A program made the translations under genes and the position numbers. A stretch of 64,000 nt of DNA from Acanthosoma haemorrhoidale (Eukaryota > Arthropoda > Insecta > Hemiptera > Acanthosomatidae), in NCBI GenBank assembly GCA_930367205.1, contig CAKNEZ010000013.1, positions 1 to 64,000 on the forward strand. The letters run 5' to 3'. Positions 1-10,440 of this stretch are shown here, in pieces. Every line of letters starts with the position of its first letter. The stretch's first letter is position 1. The notes beneath the pieces are model-generated. The model worked only from the letters and a program-made list of their open reading frames with translations, was not told where the DNA came from and searched no databases.

Positions 1-5
1 TGGGG

Positions 6-813
6 GTGCCACAGGAGGCGTCCATTGAGTACGTTTATGGAGCTAGGTCGGAGGGACTTTGTGGATTTCCACTGGCAGCAGAGGAGAGTGACCTAGCCCT
101 CATAGATGGGCCATACAAGCTTCTCACCTCCAGGGATGAGAAACTGCGGAAGATGGCACTGGAGGACCTGAAGAGGACGACGACTGCCAGGATGCTGCCA
201 AGAATTGGACCGGACATTGAGAACTTCATGTCAGGAGGGACTACTGCGGACATGAGACAAAGGACATCACAGGCCTCGGACCACTGGACTAGGAGCCGAA
301 AAGCGTCAGCGACGAATGGGGGTCAAATGGTCCTTTGATGAAGACCTCCCATCTCTAAACATTGACGAAACCACAGTAAGGCTCCAGCTATTGCTGCTGA
401 ATGGATGCAGGAGGGGCATCAACGTACGAGACAAGGCATGTAGGAGGTGTGGGTTTGCCAATGAATGCCTTGCCCATGTCATTGGACAATGCAATACCCA
501 CACCATCCTTCGGCAACGAAGACACGACGCCGTGGTGGAAAGGATTGAGGCGACTGCCAGGTATCGAGGTTACCAGATTACAGGGAAGAATACAGTGGTC
601 GACGATAGCCTCCTCAGACCAGATTTGGTACTTGCTAAGGGAGAAGAGGCAATCATAATCGACGCCACCGTCACCTTCGAAAATCGGATCGAAGCCTTCC
701 ACACTGCCAGAGTGACGAAGGAAGGGAAATATGCGGGCACCAGAGAATATATGCGGCGACAATATTCGAAGGTCACCGTGGCTGCAATAATCATTGGATC
801 CCTTGGAACATAG
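6..813 (+). pseudogene. RLE endonuclease region of family A element, copy 1, frameshifted
   Basis: Two overlapping open stretches (6-338 and 316-813) together encode the C-terminal part of an R2-type polyprotein. A CCHC-like motif (CRRCG, then H and C in LAHVIGQC) lies at about 440-490. The RLE core follows: RPDL near 618, then IIDATV about 14 residues later. This is the RPD...D active-site pattern of restriction-like endonucleases that nick the target for target-primed reverse transcription. A one-base insertion near 305 breaks the frame relative to copies 2 and 3. A TAG at 811-813 replaces the Trp seen at the equivalent place in family B, so the C-terminal tail is cut off in every A copy. 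It is not functional. Confidence 0.75.
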
Positions 814-1290
814 GACCCCTCGAACGACAAAGTGCTCAAACATCTCACCACGCAATCATACCTCAGGAAGATGAGAAGGATCATGACCTGCGAAACGATC
901 GCGTGGTCGAGATGTATTTATATGGAGCATCTCTCGGGAGGACGCACAGGCCCGTGAGATGGTGCAGGCCAGAGGAGAGAGTAGAGGGACATGACAGGAA
1001 CCCAGCCTGAAGAGGAAGAAGAGATAATGGGCCAGACGTATATGGAAGATGCAGAGGAGAACCAGGACGCCAACGGAAGAGAGAGACACAGTGCGGCTGA
1101 AGAGAACATGCTGGACATACAGGGACATAGGCAGACAGCTGAGGAGCTGTATCAGATAGTGGAGGAGAACAGTGGACAGACACCGGGCGCACTAGATGCA
1201 GCCCTGGAGTGCTAGGTCACCCGAAGAAGGAGCAGCCATACGGCCCTACTGGAGATCGGATGGAGAGTGGAAGATAGCAGAGAGGAGGAC

Positions 1291-1410
1291 AACGCCGGTC
1301 CGAGGTACGACGCCGGTCTGAGGGACGACGCCGGTCTGTGGGACGACGCCGGTCTGAGGGACGACGCCCGGTCTGAGGGACGACACCGGGCCAAAGAGCG
1401 ACGCTGGTCT
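1291..1410 (+). repeat. GC-rich 18-bp minisatellite in family A element
   Basis: Tandem units of 18 bp resembling GACGCCGGTCTGAGGGAC run through the region after the endonuclease. Copies 2 and 3 have one more unit than this copy. Family B has a related array at 48843-48960, so the minisatellite is an inherited part of the element's 3' region and not a local slippage event. Confidence 0.85.
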
Positions 1411-1952
1411 AATATATAAGAGCCAGGAGGGTTACACCGGACTACAAAGACCCTGGCGAGTATGCAGTGATAGCTTGCCAGAGATGAGAGACAATACGGA
1501 AGGAAACTGGTGGGACGGTGAGATGCCACAAATCATCGATGTAATGACACCAATGCCCCTCACCACCTCAGAATGATGACACCGAAGCGGAAATCCAGGA
1601 TGATAGAGAGAGTATGCCGCCGTTGACGAGGCTTGAAGGCTCGAAGGCCACTGGAAGATGACGAGGTTGCCCTGCAGTCGTCGCTGGGCTCTGATTGGGA
1701 CTGGCTGAGAGAGGTGGACGCCAACGCCAGTCAGAGTAGACGGGATCCGGCAGTGGAGAAAAAGACAATCTGAATATTATTAGAGACTTCCTAGCCTGTT
1801 AGGAGTCTCGACAAAGGATGTAGTGTATATAAAATGTTTTAAATTGAAATGTAAGCGTTAACAAAATGTAAAGTACATCTAATATGATGTATTAAGTTCC
1901 GCCCCCTATTATATTATCCAAATATAGACACTTTTTACTCTGTTCTTATCAG

Positions 1953-3061
1953 CCACTAGGTCAGTCGCTGGTCAGTAAGGTCAGTGCGGACAGTTTTTTG
2001 AGTGGACGGAATTGCTAGTCGGTTCCGCCTCCACTGCCTAGGTGGCAGCACTTTTGCTACCATCCTAGGTGCTTGAGGGACAGTGTCGGGGAGTTGTGCT
2101 GGTGAACTGTGGAGCTTCCGGAGCTTCAGCCTGCCACCGTTGGAGCGCAGCACCAGCAGCTGACCAGTGCAATTATGGACAGGGGTAAGCACGATGTTTT
2201 ACAAACACGCGCTGCAGGTATTATGGCTCTAAGTTTAGTGGTTTATCTTTATATTTTTATTAGTTATTAAGTTTTAGTGGACGTTAAGTAATAGTTTGTA
2301 AGGTAGTTAGCCGTTATTTCTAACGGATTCTTATTTTTAGAATAGATTAGCTTTCATTTTTATTTTTGTAGACTAGTTGTAACCGTTATAACGGTTTTTT
2401 TTTTTTTTTTAGTCTTAAGTAGTTAGCTGTTATATTGTAACGGATTTTTATTTTTAGCATAAGTTAGTTAGCTGTTTGGCCGATATAACGGTCCCTTCTA
2501 GTTTGTAGAAATAGATTTAAGTTTTTAGATTTTTGAATTTTTGCAGTTAGTTGTAACGGTCTTTCTTATGCTTGAAGTAAATTTTTTATTTTTCCCTTAC
2601 AACAGATAATTTTAGTTCTAAATAACGGTATCATAACTGGACCGTTAAGTTTAAAATTGTCAGTTGGCAGTTAGAATCAGATATAGGTTCAAGTACGTTA
2701 TAACGTATATTTTCCTTTTAGTTTAGCTAGCTTTTTCTTTTTAAATTCAATTATAAATTTAATTGCCAGTTGCAACGGTTTTGATTTTATTATTATTAGG
2801 CCTAATCTCATTATTAGTGGCAACGACTTTTGGTTGAATTAGGTAATTGTATATAGGCATATTGTTTGTCTATTCGATTAATTTAAAGTTTGCATTGTTA
2901 AGCTTTGTCCGTTACGGCGGCCAGTAGCTGGGTAGTCTGTTTCTAAGGTTTTCTTTTGTAAAGTTTTTATTAACATGCGTTGGTTGATAGCCAACGATTT
3001 ATTGGACAGTAAGTGAGTTAGAGGACATTTGAGTAGTTACGGTGCACTGGGACATTGAGCC
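1953..3061 (+). other. Spacer Y, copy 1: exon-like head plus AT-rich intron-like sequence
   Basis: This non-coding stretch lies between the family A 3' end and Gypsy A. The first 230 bases are GC-balanced and end in ATGGACAGGG followed by GTAAGC (donor-like, 2185). The rest is T-rich and intron-like. It holds an unusual cluster of YAACGG/CCGTTR hexamers at 2311-2914, including the perfect palindrome CCGTTATAACGG at 2383-2394. Spacers Y and X were one continuous sequence before Gypsy A inserted at GAGCC. Copies lie at 10441-11553 and 25269-26381. No ORF worth calling is present. Confidence 0.6.
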
Positions 3062-3222
3062 TGTTAGGTTGGTAACATTTGTAAGTTATAACCGGACCTG
3101 GTTGTTACCTCCAGAGCTTTGTATGTATATAAACCGATTGCTAATGTTGTGATGCGTGTGTGAACTGATTAATAAACTTGGTTCTTTGGTTAACTTGTGT
3201 TGTTACTTATTACATCCAAACA
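3062..3222 (+). repeat. Gypsy A 5' LTR, copy 1
   Basis: The LTR has TG...CA ends. A TATA-like TATATAAA in GTATGTATATAAACC (about 3122-3136) and an AATAAA in ATTAATAAACTTGG give promoter and polyadenylation signals in the usual LTR order. It differs from the 3' LTR at the same two diagnostic sites in every unit (CCGG versus CCTG, TTTGGTT versus TTTTGTT), and lacks one A. Confidence 0.9.
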
Positions 3223-3233
3223 TGGCGCAGTCG
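3223..3233 (+). other. Primer binding site, tRNA-Ser type (Gypsy A copy 1)
   Basis: TGGCGCAGTCG directly follows the LTR. It is complementary to the CCA end of insect tRNA-Ser (…CGACTGCGCCA), the primer used by 17.6/297-type Gypsy elements. Confidence 0.7.
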
Positions 3234-3271
3234 TTTTAGTTTAAACTGAACAAACGGACGTGATTTTAGCC

Positions 3272-6200
3272 ATGGAGTTCAACAAACCCTCAGAATTCGA
3301 CGTCAACGTGGATAACCTCTCCGAGAGCTTTAGAAGATTCCGGACTGAAATAGAAGTTTATTTTGTAGCCACAGAGACTGATAAGAAATCGCGAGAGGTC
3401 CAAGTAGCGAGACTGAAGAACTTATTGGGATCCGATGGTTTAAAACTTTACTCCACAATCACGACGTTAAAACCAGGTAATGAAACAGTAATTTCTATTT
3501 TAGACGTCCTAGAAAAGCATTGCACCCCACGGAAAAATGAGACAATGGTGATTCATAAAATTTTTAGCAGAAAGCAAGCAGCAAATGAACCATTTGAACG
3601 GTATTTTACTGATCTAAAATCACTAGTAACGCCTTGTGAATTCGGTGAACAAGAAGAAAAAATTGCTAAAATCCCAAATAATTCTTGGACTTTATGACAA
3701 AAGTCCTCAAGAAAGACTTTTGAGAGAGGACCCTTTATTGGAAAAAACAGTTAATTTTTGTAAAACAGTCGAGATGGCAGAGCTCAACATGAAAATTTTA
3801 AAAGCACCACCTCCAGTGAAAACATCGATTGATACGTCGACGGAGATACTCGAAGTAAATCGGAAGCCACAAATGAAAAGACCACCAGAGCTCCAGGACC
3901 GTCAGGATAGTTTATATGCTTGTGATCGCTGTGGCTTCAACCACGCTAAAGGACGGTGCCCAGCATTTGGTAAGCAGTGTTCCTACTGTAAAAAATTCAA
4001 TCATTTTGCAAAACAATGCATCGGAAATAAGCGTAATAATCGCATTCGACTGGCTCATGAAGTGGTGGAGTTGAGTAATGATGTTTTTAAGTATGATTCT
4101 TTAAACCTGTGTGTCTGTGATGCTATCACTCAGGGGAAAGATGAATGGCTGGCCTTGCTTAAAATTAACGATCAACCGATTGAATTTAAACTCGATACTG
4201 GATCCCAAGTTAATGTTATAACAACTACTGCTCTTCAGAAACTTGATGCTGGCTTAAATATAAGAAAACTGATGTACTTCTTGAATCCTTTGGTGGATTT
4301 GTTGTTCGACCGATCGGCTCTGTTGATCTTGATCTTCAAAAAGACAGTGTGAAAATAAACGCCCCGTTCATGATTGTGAATGATGACAGAACACCACTTC
4401 TGGGACTACGTTCGTGTGTTGAGCTTGGACTTCTTCGTCGGATAGACAAGGTTACTGTCCCAGTCGATGATTTTTCTCGAACAGAATCAGGATGTCTTCA
4501 GTGGACCAGGATGCTTCCCAGATATATGCAAGTTAAAACTCAGTAAAGATGCTACTCCTAAGGCAAATCCAGGTCGTAGAGTTCCTTATAAAATAAAGAA
4601 TAAATTAAAAACTTGCTTAGATGATTTATTGCATGCAAACATAATAGAGCGAGTGGATGAGCCTTGTGAGTGGATTAATAATCTTGTGATTGTAGAAAAA
4701 CCTGACTCTTCACTAAGGTTGTGCATTGACCCCCAACACTTGAATAAGTATTTGGTTAGAGACTATTATGAAATTCCTACCTTAGAGGAAATAAGTTTGA
4801 AACTGGCTAACAAAAGTCACTTCTGTCTTTTCGATTTAAAAGTGGGTTTCATCAAATTAGACTAGATGAGGAATCCAGTAAGTTATGTTGTTTTAGTACA
4901 CCATTTGGCGTTTTTAAATATCTAAGAGCCCCTTTTGGTTTGGCAGTTTTGCCAGAATTCTTCCAAAAACTAACATATAAGTATTTCGGTCACATAAAGA
5001 ATGTTTTAGTTTATTTTGATGACATTTTGTGTTGTGCTAACTCTGAGGAGGAGCTTAGGCAGACAGTTGGGGAGGTTGTTTCTGTGGCTAGAAAATACAA
5101 TATTAAATTCAATTCTGAGAAAGTTCAATATTTTGTTAACGAGTCAAATATCTCGGGTTTTTATTTAATAAGCATGGTCATAGACCTGACTCGCAAAGAA
5201 TTCAATCAATAATAAATTTAGAGCCACCAAAAAATGTTAAAGATCTTCAAAAAATTTTGGGAATGGTTAATTTTTCAAGAAACTTCATACCTAATCTCTC
5301 TGATTTAATAGCCCCTTTTACATCCTTGCTTAAAAAAAGAATCCGTTTGGCTTTGGACTAAATCTCATGATGAAAATTTTAATAAATTAAAATCTGTTAT
5401 CTCAAATATAACATTACTTGCTTCTTTTGACCCTGTTAAGACCATTGAGATACAAGCTGACTCTAGTAATTATGCTGTTGGTTGCTCATTAATACAAGAA
5501 GGAAAGCCTGTTTTGTATGCTAGCAGACCTCTAACTGCTTGTGAACAAGATATGCACAAATTGAAAAAGAACTCCTTGCTATAACATTTGCATTCAAAAA
5601 ACTCCACAACTTTGTTTATGGACACCCTAATGTGATTGTATACACAGATCATGCTCCCCTAACGTCTATTATACAAAAGGATATCAACAAATAAAAAATA
5701 ATCGACTCAGACGGCTTAGATTGAAAATTTTACCATATAAGTTTGAGCCTAAGTATCTCCCAGGGAGGTCTATGGTTATTGCTGACTTATTGTCAAGGAA
5801 TATTATTGCAGGAAATGTTGCAGATGATGCGTCAATGAGGGATGTTGTACACACCGTAGGTGTTTTATTGATTGCTCTGACCAGCAACTTATACATTTAA
5901 AATCCAAAACAAATTTGGATGAAACGTTAAATCAAATTATCAAGTACTACAGTAGTGGTTGGCCAAAATATCTAAAATGTAGTGGAGATCTAGCTCATTA
6001 TTTTAATATAAGAAATAGTATCACAGTAGAAAATGGCTTAATATATTATGATGAAAGGTTGGTTGTTCCCCCGTTGTGTAGAAAAAACATTTGAACTTAC
6101 TGCATGAAACACATCTTGGCCTTAACAAGATCAAGGAAAAAATAAAACAATTCTTTTACTGGCCTGTGACAAACCTTGTAAATTCTTGTACCGTTTGTCA

Positions 6201-7163
6201 AAGATTCCAAGGTCCAATATTAAAGAACCTCTGCTCCCTCATGAGATACCAACAATCCCATTCTATAAAGTTGGTATGGATATTCTTGAATTTCGTAACA
6301 TGCACTATTTGGTTGTGGTGGACTACTATTCTAGATGGGTTGAGTTAAAGAAACTCAAAGACAAAACGTCATCGTCATTAATAGAGTGTCTAAAGCCAAT
6401 TTTCGCCTCTTACGGAATCCCCAAAATCATAGTCACTGGCAATAATCCATTTAGCTCTTTTGAATTTCAAAAATTTTCAGACCAGTGGAATTTCGTCATA
6501 ACAACATCGAGTCCCCATTATCCCAAAAGTAACGGTCTTGCAGAAAAAGCAGTAGGGTTGATGAAATCCATGCTAAAAAAATGTCACCATGAAAATGATG
6601 ACTTAGATCTATATTTACTTAACTACAGAAATTCTCCTGTTGCAGGATTACAATATTCACCTTCCCAACTCCTTCAGAGTAGGACTCTTAGATCAAAACT
6701 TCCTATAAGAGATAGCTGTCTGGCACCTCATGTTGTTGATGATCCACAAGTTTATGATAAAAATTCTCAAAAGACCTATTATAATGAGCACAGCAGAAAA
6801 TCAGTAGAATTTAACGAGGGTGATAATGTTTTAGTACAAGACAAGTATACTAAGTTGTGGGAAAGAGCACTCATTGTTAAAAAGCTTAAATTTAGGTCAT
6901 ATTTGCTAAACATTAACGGCAAAATCTATAGGCGCAATTCAGTATTTATTAAGAAATACAATGCTCCTCCATCAGAGGATGCTGAATACAAACATAAAGA
7001 TTTTGATTTTGACGAAACTGTTGATGTCTCGAATAATGTAAACATAGATAGGACTGTTGAAGATTTAAATAACTCTGGTTGTTCCTTGCCATTGAATTTA
7101 CCTGACTCTATTACTACTAGATCAGGTAGAGTAATTAAAAAACCAGAAAGGTTAGATTTGTAA
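3272..7163 (+). pseudogene. Gypsy A gag-pol, copy 1, broken by homopolymer indels
   Basis: The ATG at 3272 matches the intact copy at 26593, and the region ends with the same terminal codons at 7163. Gag, zinc knuckles, the LDTGSQ protease motif, YFDD RT motif, RNase H and integrase are all recognisable in order. The frame breaks at runs of A or T near 3660, 4264, 4473, 4839, 5142, 5332, 5549, 5691, 5867, 6090 and 6210, each by a single base. I saw no accompanying amino-acid substitutions. That pattern looks more like uncorrected long-read errors than natural decay, although a recent pseudogene cannot be excluded. Confidence 0.85.
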
Positions 7164-7364
7164 TGTTTGTATTTGTAAGCTCTTGCTCTGTAATTTTGTG
7201 GTTAAACCTTTATTTTCTAATAAGTATTTTTTTTTATTCTTTATCTTTTTGTAATTACTTCCAAATAATTTGTTACAAATTAGATCATAAGTTACATACT
7301 ATATGAACATGATTGTAATGTATACTATATTTTTATTTTTGTATTTAAAACTTAAGGAGGGGGA

Positions 7365-7526
7365 TGTTAGGTTGGTAACATTTGTAAGTTATAACCTGAA
7401 CCTGGTTGTTACCTCCAGAGCTTTGTATGTATATAAACCGATTGCTAATGTTGTGATGCGTGTGTGAACTGATTAATAAACTTGGTTCTTTTGTTAACTT
7501 GTGTTGTTACTTATTACATCCAAACA
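7365..7526 (+). repeat. Gypsy A 3' LTR, copy 1
   Basis: A 162-bp LTR preceded by the polypurine tract (7354-7364) and followed by the GAGCC target duplication. Its terminal sequences match the 5' LTR. Confidence 0.92.
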
Positions 7527-8265
7527 GAGCCTGTGGCCGTTACAGACGATATTTTGAATAACGGCCGCTTAGTGTCCGTTGGCGGCGTCATTGACTGGCA
7601 GTGCCGGCGCCTGACGCAACTACAAAGGCCCTGTGGACCTTTAAAGAGGCCTGCTTCGTGGAAGTCGGCGGCTCCGTTTGATTATATATTGACAATGAGT
7701 GTGTTTAGACAGGAGTGATTAAAGGTGTGTGAAAGGACAGCTGTAGTAGAGATATTTGTGGTTCTCTTTTTATTAGATTGATAGTATATAGGTGTTCTTT
7801 TAGGTCTTAAGTTTATCTTTTTATGTGTTAAATATTCATTCGTAATCAGGTAGGTTTTTCATATTATATTAGCAAGTAATTTTCTATTATATTTCTTCTC
7901 TTCTTTCATATTTTATAGGTACATCTCCATCTATGTTTTTGCAGATTACTATGTATATATTTTCTTGTATTTACAGCTACAATGGACATTGGTAAGCTTT
8001 GTTTACTTTATTCATTGGGTGAGTGATTTCATTTTGGGGGGAGACAGAGGTGCTGCACTCCGTCATTTTCCAAAGATCAGACTAAAATCTTCGGTCCCCT
8101 ACTCTATATATACTAAATTGATTATATGTTTTATGTTTTTTGTTTTTTCTTTTGAGCTAGCCTGAGACTAGCAAATTTTTGTTTTCTCAACAGGACAAAT
8201 TGGTAAAGTACCAAATATTGGGACAGGTCCACAATTGTAAACTGTGGCCGGCCAATAGTGTTGTA
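7527..8265 (+). other. Spacer X, copy 1: exon/intron-like sequence up to the RLE-element junction
   Basis: This spacer continues spacer Y after Gypsy A. It has splice-like features: TTTACAG followed by a 15-base block (7977-7991) holding ATGGACATTG and then GTAAGC, and a second acceptor TCTCAACAG at 8185-8193. Joining these gives an 18-residue frame, MDIGQIGKVPNIGTGPQL, ending in TAA at 8238-8240. It ends at GGCCAATAGTGTTGTA (8250-8265), where both RLE families begin. It recurs at 22341-23094, and at 30853-35976 (interrupted by Copia). I do not recognise a host gene here. Confidence 0.5.
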
Positions 8266-8267
8266 GA

Positions 8268-9791
8268 GCAATCTGCCCGAGGGCGGAACTCGAAGAAATT
8301 GTCGGCAAAGCGAGGAGAATCTTGAACTCAAGCCTAGCACCATGGCAGCGGCTGGATGCTATGAAATCATTCGTATTCCCCTCGCTTAATTTTGTGATGC
8401 GGAACGGAAACGTGAGCAAGCAGGAGTGGACGAAAGTAGATAGGGTCATCCGAGCGGATATCAATAGACCCTGGGGGTGCCACAGGAGGCGTCCATTGAG
8501 TACGTTTATGGAGCTAGGTCGGAGGGACTTTGTGGATTTCCACTGGCAGCAGAGGAGAGTGACCTAGCCCTCATAGATGGGCCATACAAGCTTCTCACCT
8601 CCAGGGATGAGAAACTGCGGAAGATGGCACTGGAGGACCTGAAGAGGACGACGACTGCCAGGATGCTGCCAAGAATTGGACCGGACATTGAGAACTTCAT
8701 GTCAGGAGGGACTACTGCGGACATGAGACAAAGGACATCACAGGCCTCGGACCACTGGACTAGGAGCCGAAAAGCGTCGCGACGAATGGGGGTCAAATGG
8801 TCCTTTGATGAAGACCTCCCATCTCTAAACATTGACGAAACCACAGTAAGGCTCCAGCTATTGCTGCTGAATGGATGCAGGAGGGGCATCAACGTACGAG
8901 ACAAGGCATGTAGGAGGTGTGGGTTTGCCAATGAATGCCTTGCCCATGTCATTGGACAATGCAATACCCACACCATCCTTCGGCAACGAAGACACGACGC
9001 CGTGGTGGAAAGGATTGAGGCGACTGCCAGGTATCGAGGTTACCAGATTACAGGGGAAGAATACAGTGGTCGACGATAGCCTCCTCAGACCAGATTTGGT
9101 ACTTGCTAAGGGAGAAGAGGCAATCATAATCGACGCCACCGTCACCTTCGAAAATCGGATCGAAGCCTTCCACACTGCCAGAGTGACGAAGGAAGGGAAA
9201 TATGCGGGCACCAGAGAATATATGCGGCGACAATATTCGAAGGTCACCGTGGCTGCAATAATCATTGGATCCCTTGGAACATAGGACCCCTCGAACGACA
9301 AAGTGCTCAAACATCTCACCACGCAATCATACCTCAGGAAGATGAGAAGGATCATGACCTGCGAAACGATCGCGTGGTCGAGATGTATTTATATGGAGCA
9401 TCTCTCGGGAAGGACGCACAGGCCCGTGAGATGGTGCAGGCCAGAGGAGAGAGTAGAGGACATGACAGGAACCCAGCCTGAAGAGGAAGAAGAGATAATG
9501 GGCCAGACGTATATGGAAGATGCAGAGGAGAACCAGGACGCCAACGGAAGAGAGAGACACAGTGCGGCTGAAGAGAACATGCTGGACATACAGGGACATA
9601 GGCAGACAGCTGAGGAGCTGTATCAGATAGTGGAGGAGAACAGTGGACAGACACCGGGCGCACTAGATGCAGCCTGGAGTGCTAGGTCACCCGAAGAAGG
9701 AGCAGCCATACGGCCCTACTGGAGATCGGATGGAGAGTGGAAGATAGCAGAGAGGAGGACAACGCCGGTCCGAGGTACGACGCCGGTCTGA
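8268..9791 (+). pseudogene. Family A RT-tail/endonuclease polyprotein fragment, copy 2
   Basis: The first open part (8268 to about 8470) encodes LNSSLAPWQRLDAMKSFVFP-like sequence, the conserved post-RT segment of these elements. A one-base loss near 8470 (all A copies) shifts the frame into the part starting MPQEASIEYVYG (8477-9079). A second one-base insertion near 9053 (GGGG instead of GGG) is unique to this copy, and the frame resumes to 9284. CCHC and RPDL...IID motifs are present at about 8912-9150. TAG ends the frame at 9282-9284. The acidic tail (to 9791) follows in another frame. It is non-functional. Confidence 0.75.
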
Positions 9792-9898
9792 GGAACGACG
9801 CCGGTCTGAGGGACGACGCCGGTCTGTGGGACGACGCCGGTCTGAGGGACGACGCCCGGTCTGAGGGACGACACCGGGCCAAAGAGCGACGCTGGTCT
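9761..9898 (+). repeat. 18-bp minisatellite, family A copy 2
   Basis: This is the same array as at 1291 but with one extra 18-bp unit, including a GAGGAACGACG variant. It is identical in unit number to copy 3. Confidence 0.85.
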
Positions 9899-10440
9899 AA
9901 TATATAAGAGCCAGGAGGGTTACACCGGACTACAAAGACCCTGGCGAGTATGCAGTGATAGCTTGCCAGAGATGAGAGACAATACGGAAGGAAACTGGTG
10001 GGACGGTGAGATGCCACAAATCATCGATGTAATGACACCAATGCCCTCACCACCTCAGAATGATGACACCGAAGCGGAAATCCAGGATGATAGAGAGAGT
10101 ATGCCGCCCGTTGACGAGGCTTGAAGGCTCGAAGGCCACTGGAAGATGACGAGGTTGCCCTGCAGTCGTCGCTGGGCTCTGATTGGGACTGGCTGAGAGA
10201 GGTGGACGCCAACGCCAGTCAGAGTAGACGGGATCCGGCAGTGGAGAAAAAGACAATCTGAATATTATTAGAGACTTCCTAGCCTGTTAGGAGTCTCGAC
10301 AAAGGATGTAGTGTATATAAAATGTTTTAAATTGAAATGTAAGCGTTAACAAAATGTAAAGTACATCTAATATGATGTATTAAGTTCCGCCCCCTATTAT
10401 ATTATCCAAATATAGACACTTTTTACTCTGTTCTTATCAG

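Larger units (their letters stand above)
1..1952 (+). mobile_element. R2/Utopia-like non-LTR retrotransposon, family A, copy 1 (3' part, cut by window start)
   Basis: This is the 3' portion of a restriction-like-endonuclease (RLE) non-LTR element. It holds the end of the post-RT region, the CCHC plus RLE domain, a charged C-terminal tail, a minisatellite and the 3' UTR. The 3' boundary is placed at the 14-mer TCTGTTCTTATCAG (1939-1952). That 14-mer is shared with copies 2 and 3 and with family B and matches U2 snRNA exactly. Copies 2 and 3 show that the element is 5'-truncated 206 bases before the point matching window base 1. Compared with them, this copy carries several one-base indels, for example near 305, 950, 988 and 1202. 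Family assignment rests on the RLE motifs and on homology to family B, which keeps RT and zinc fingers. Confidence 0.8.
3062..7526 (+). mobile_element. Gypsy A LTR retrotransposon, copy 1 (multiply frameshifted)
   Basis: This is a complete Gypsy-type element with 161/162-bp LTRs (TGTTAGG...CCAAACA), a primer binding site TGGCGCAGTCG (3223-3233) and a polypurine tract AAGGAGGGGGA just before the 3' LTR. The 5-bp target duplication GAGCC is at 3057-3061 and 7527-7531. Order is LTR, gag, protease, RT, RNase H, integrase, LTR, with no env. It is nearly identical to copies 2 and 3 but has at least eleven one-base homopolymer indels in the coding region. Confidence 0.93.
8266..10440 (+). mobile_element. 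R2/Utopia-like family A element, copy 2 (5'-truncated)
   Basis: The element starts abruptly after GTGTTGTA of spacer X, inside coding sequence that aligns with the post-RT region of family B (PRAELEEI against PQAEIEEV). It ends at the U2-like 14-mer TCTGTTCTTATCAG (10427-10440). The 5' truncation is typical of incomplete target-primed reverse transcription. It contains the RLE region, the tail, an 18-bp minisatellite and the 3' UTR. Copy 3 has the same limits. Confidence 0.82.

Noticed and set aside
1291..1410. CRISPR-like direct repeats
   Set aside because: Units are contiguous with no unique spacers and lie in a retrotransposon of a eukaryote.
8060..8125. Stretch AAGATCAGACTAAAATCTTCGGTCCCCTA... 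in spacer X as a second U2 (or U6) snRNA relic
   Set aside because: It shares short words with U2 around AAGATCA and GTCCCCTA, but large gaps are needed; I judged this chance similarity.
9682..10017. Minus-strand frame with Ser-Leu-Arg-Pro-Ala-Ser repeats (also at 1212-1529 and 24510-24845)
   Set aside because: It is the antisense reading of the 18-bp minisatellite and the RLE tail; repeat composition alone keeps it open.
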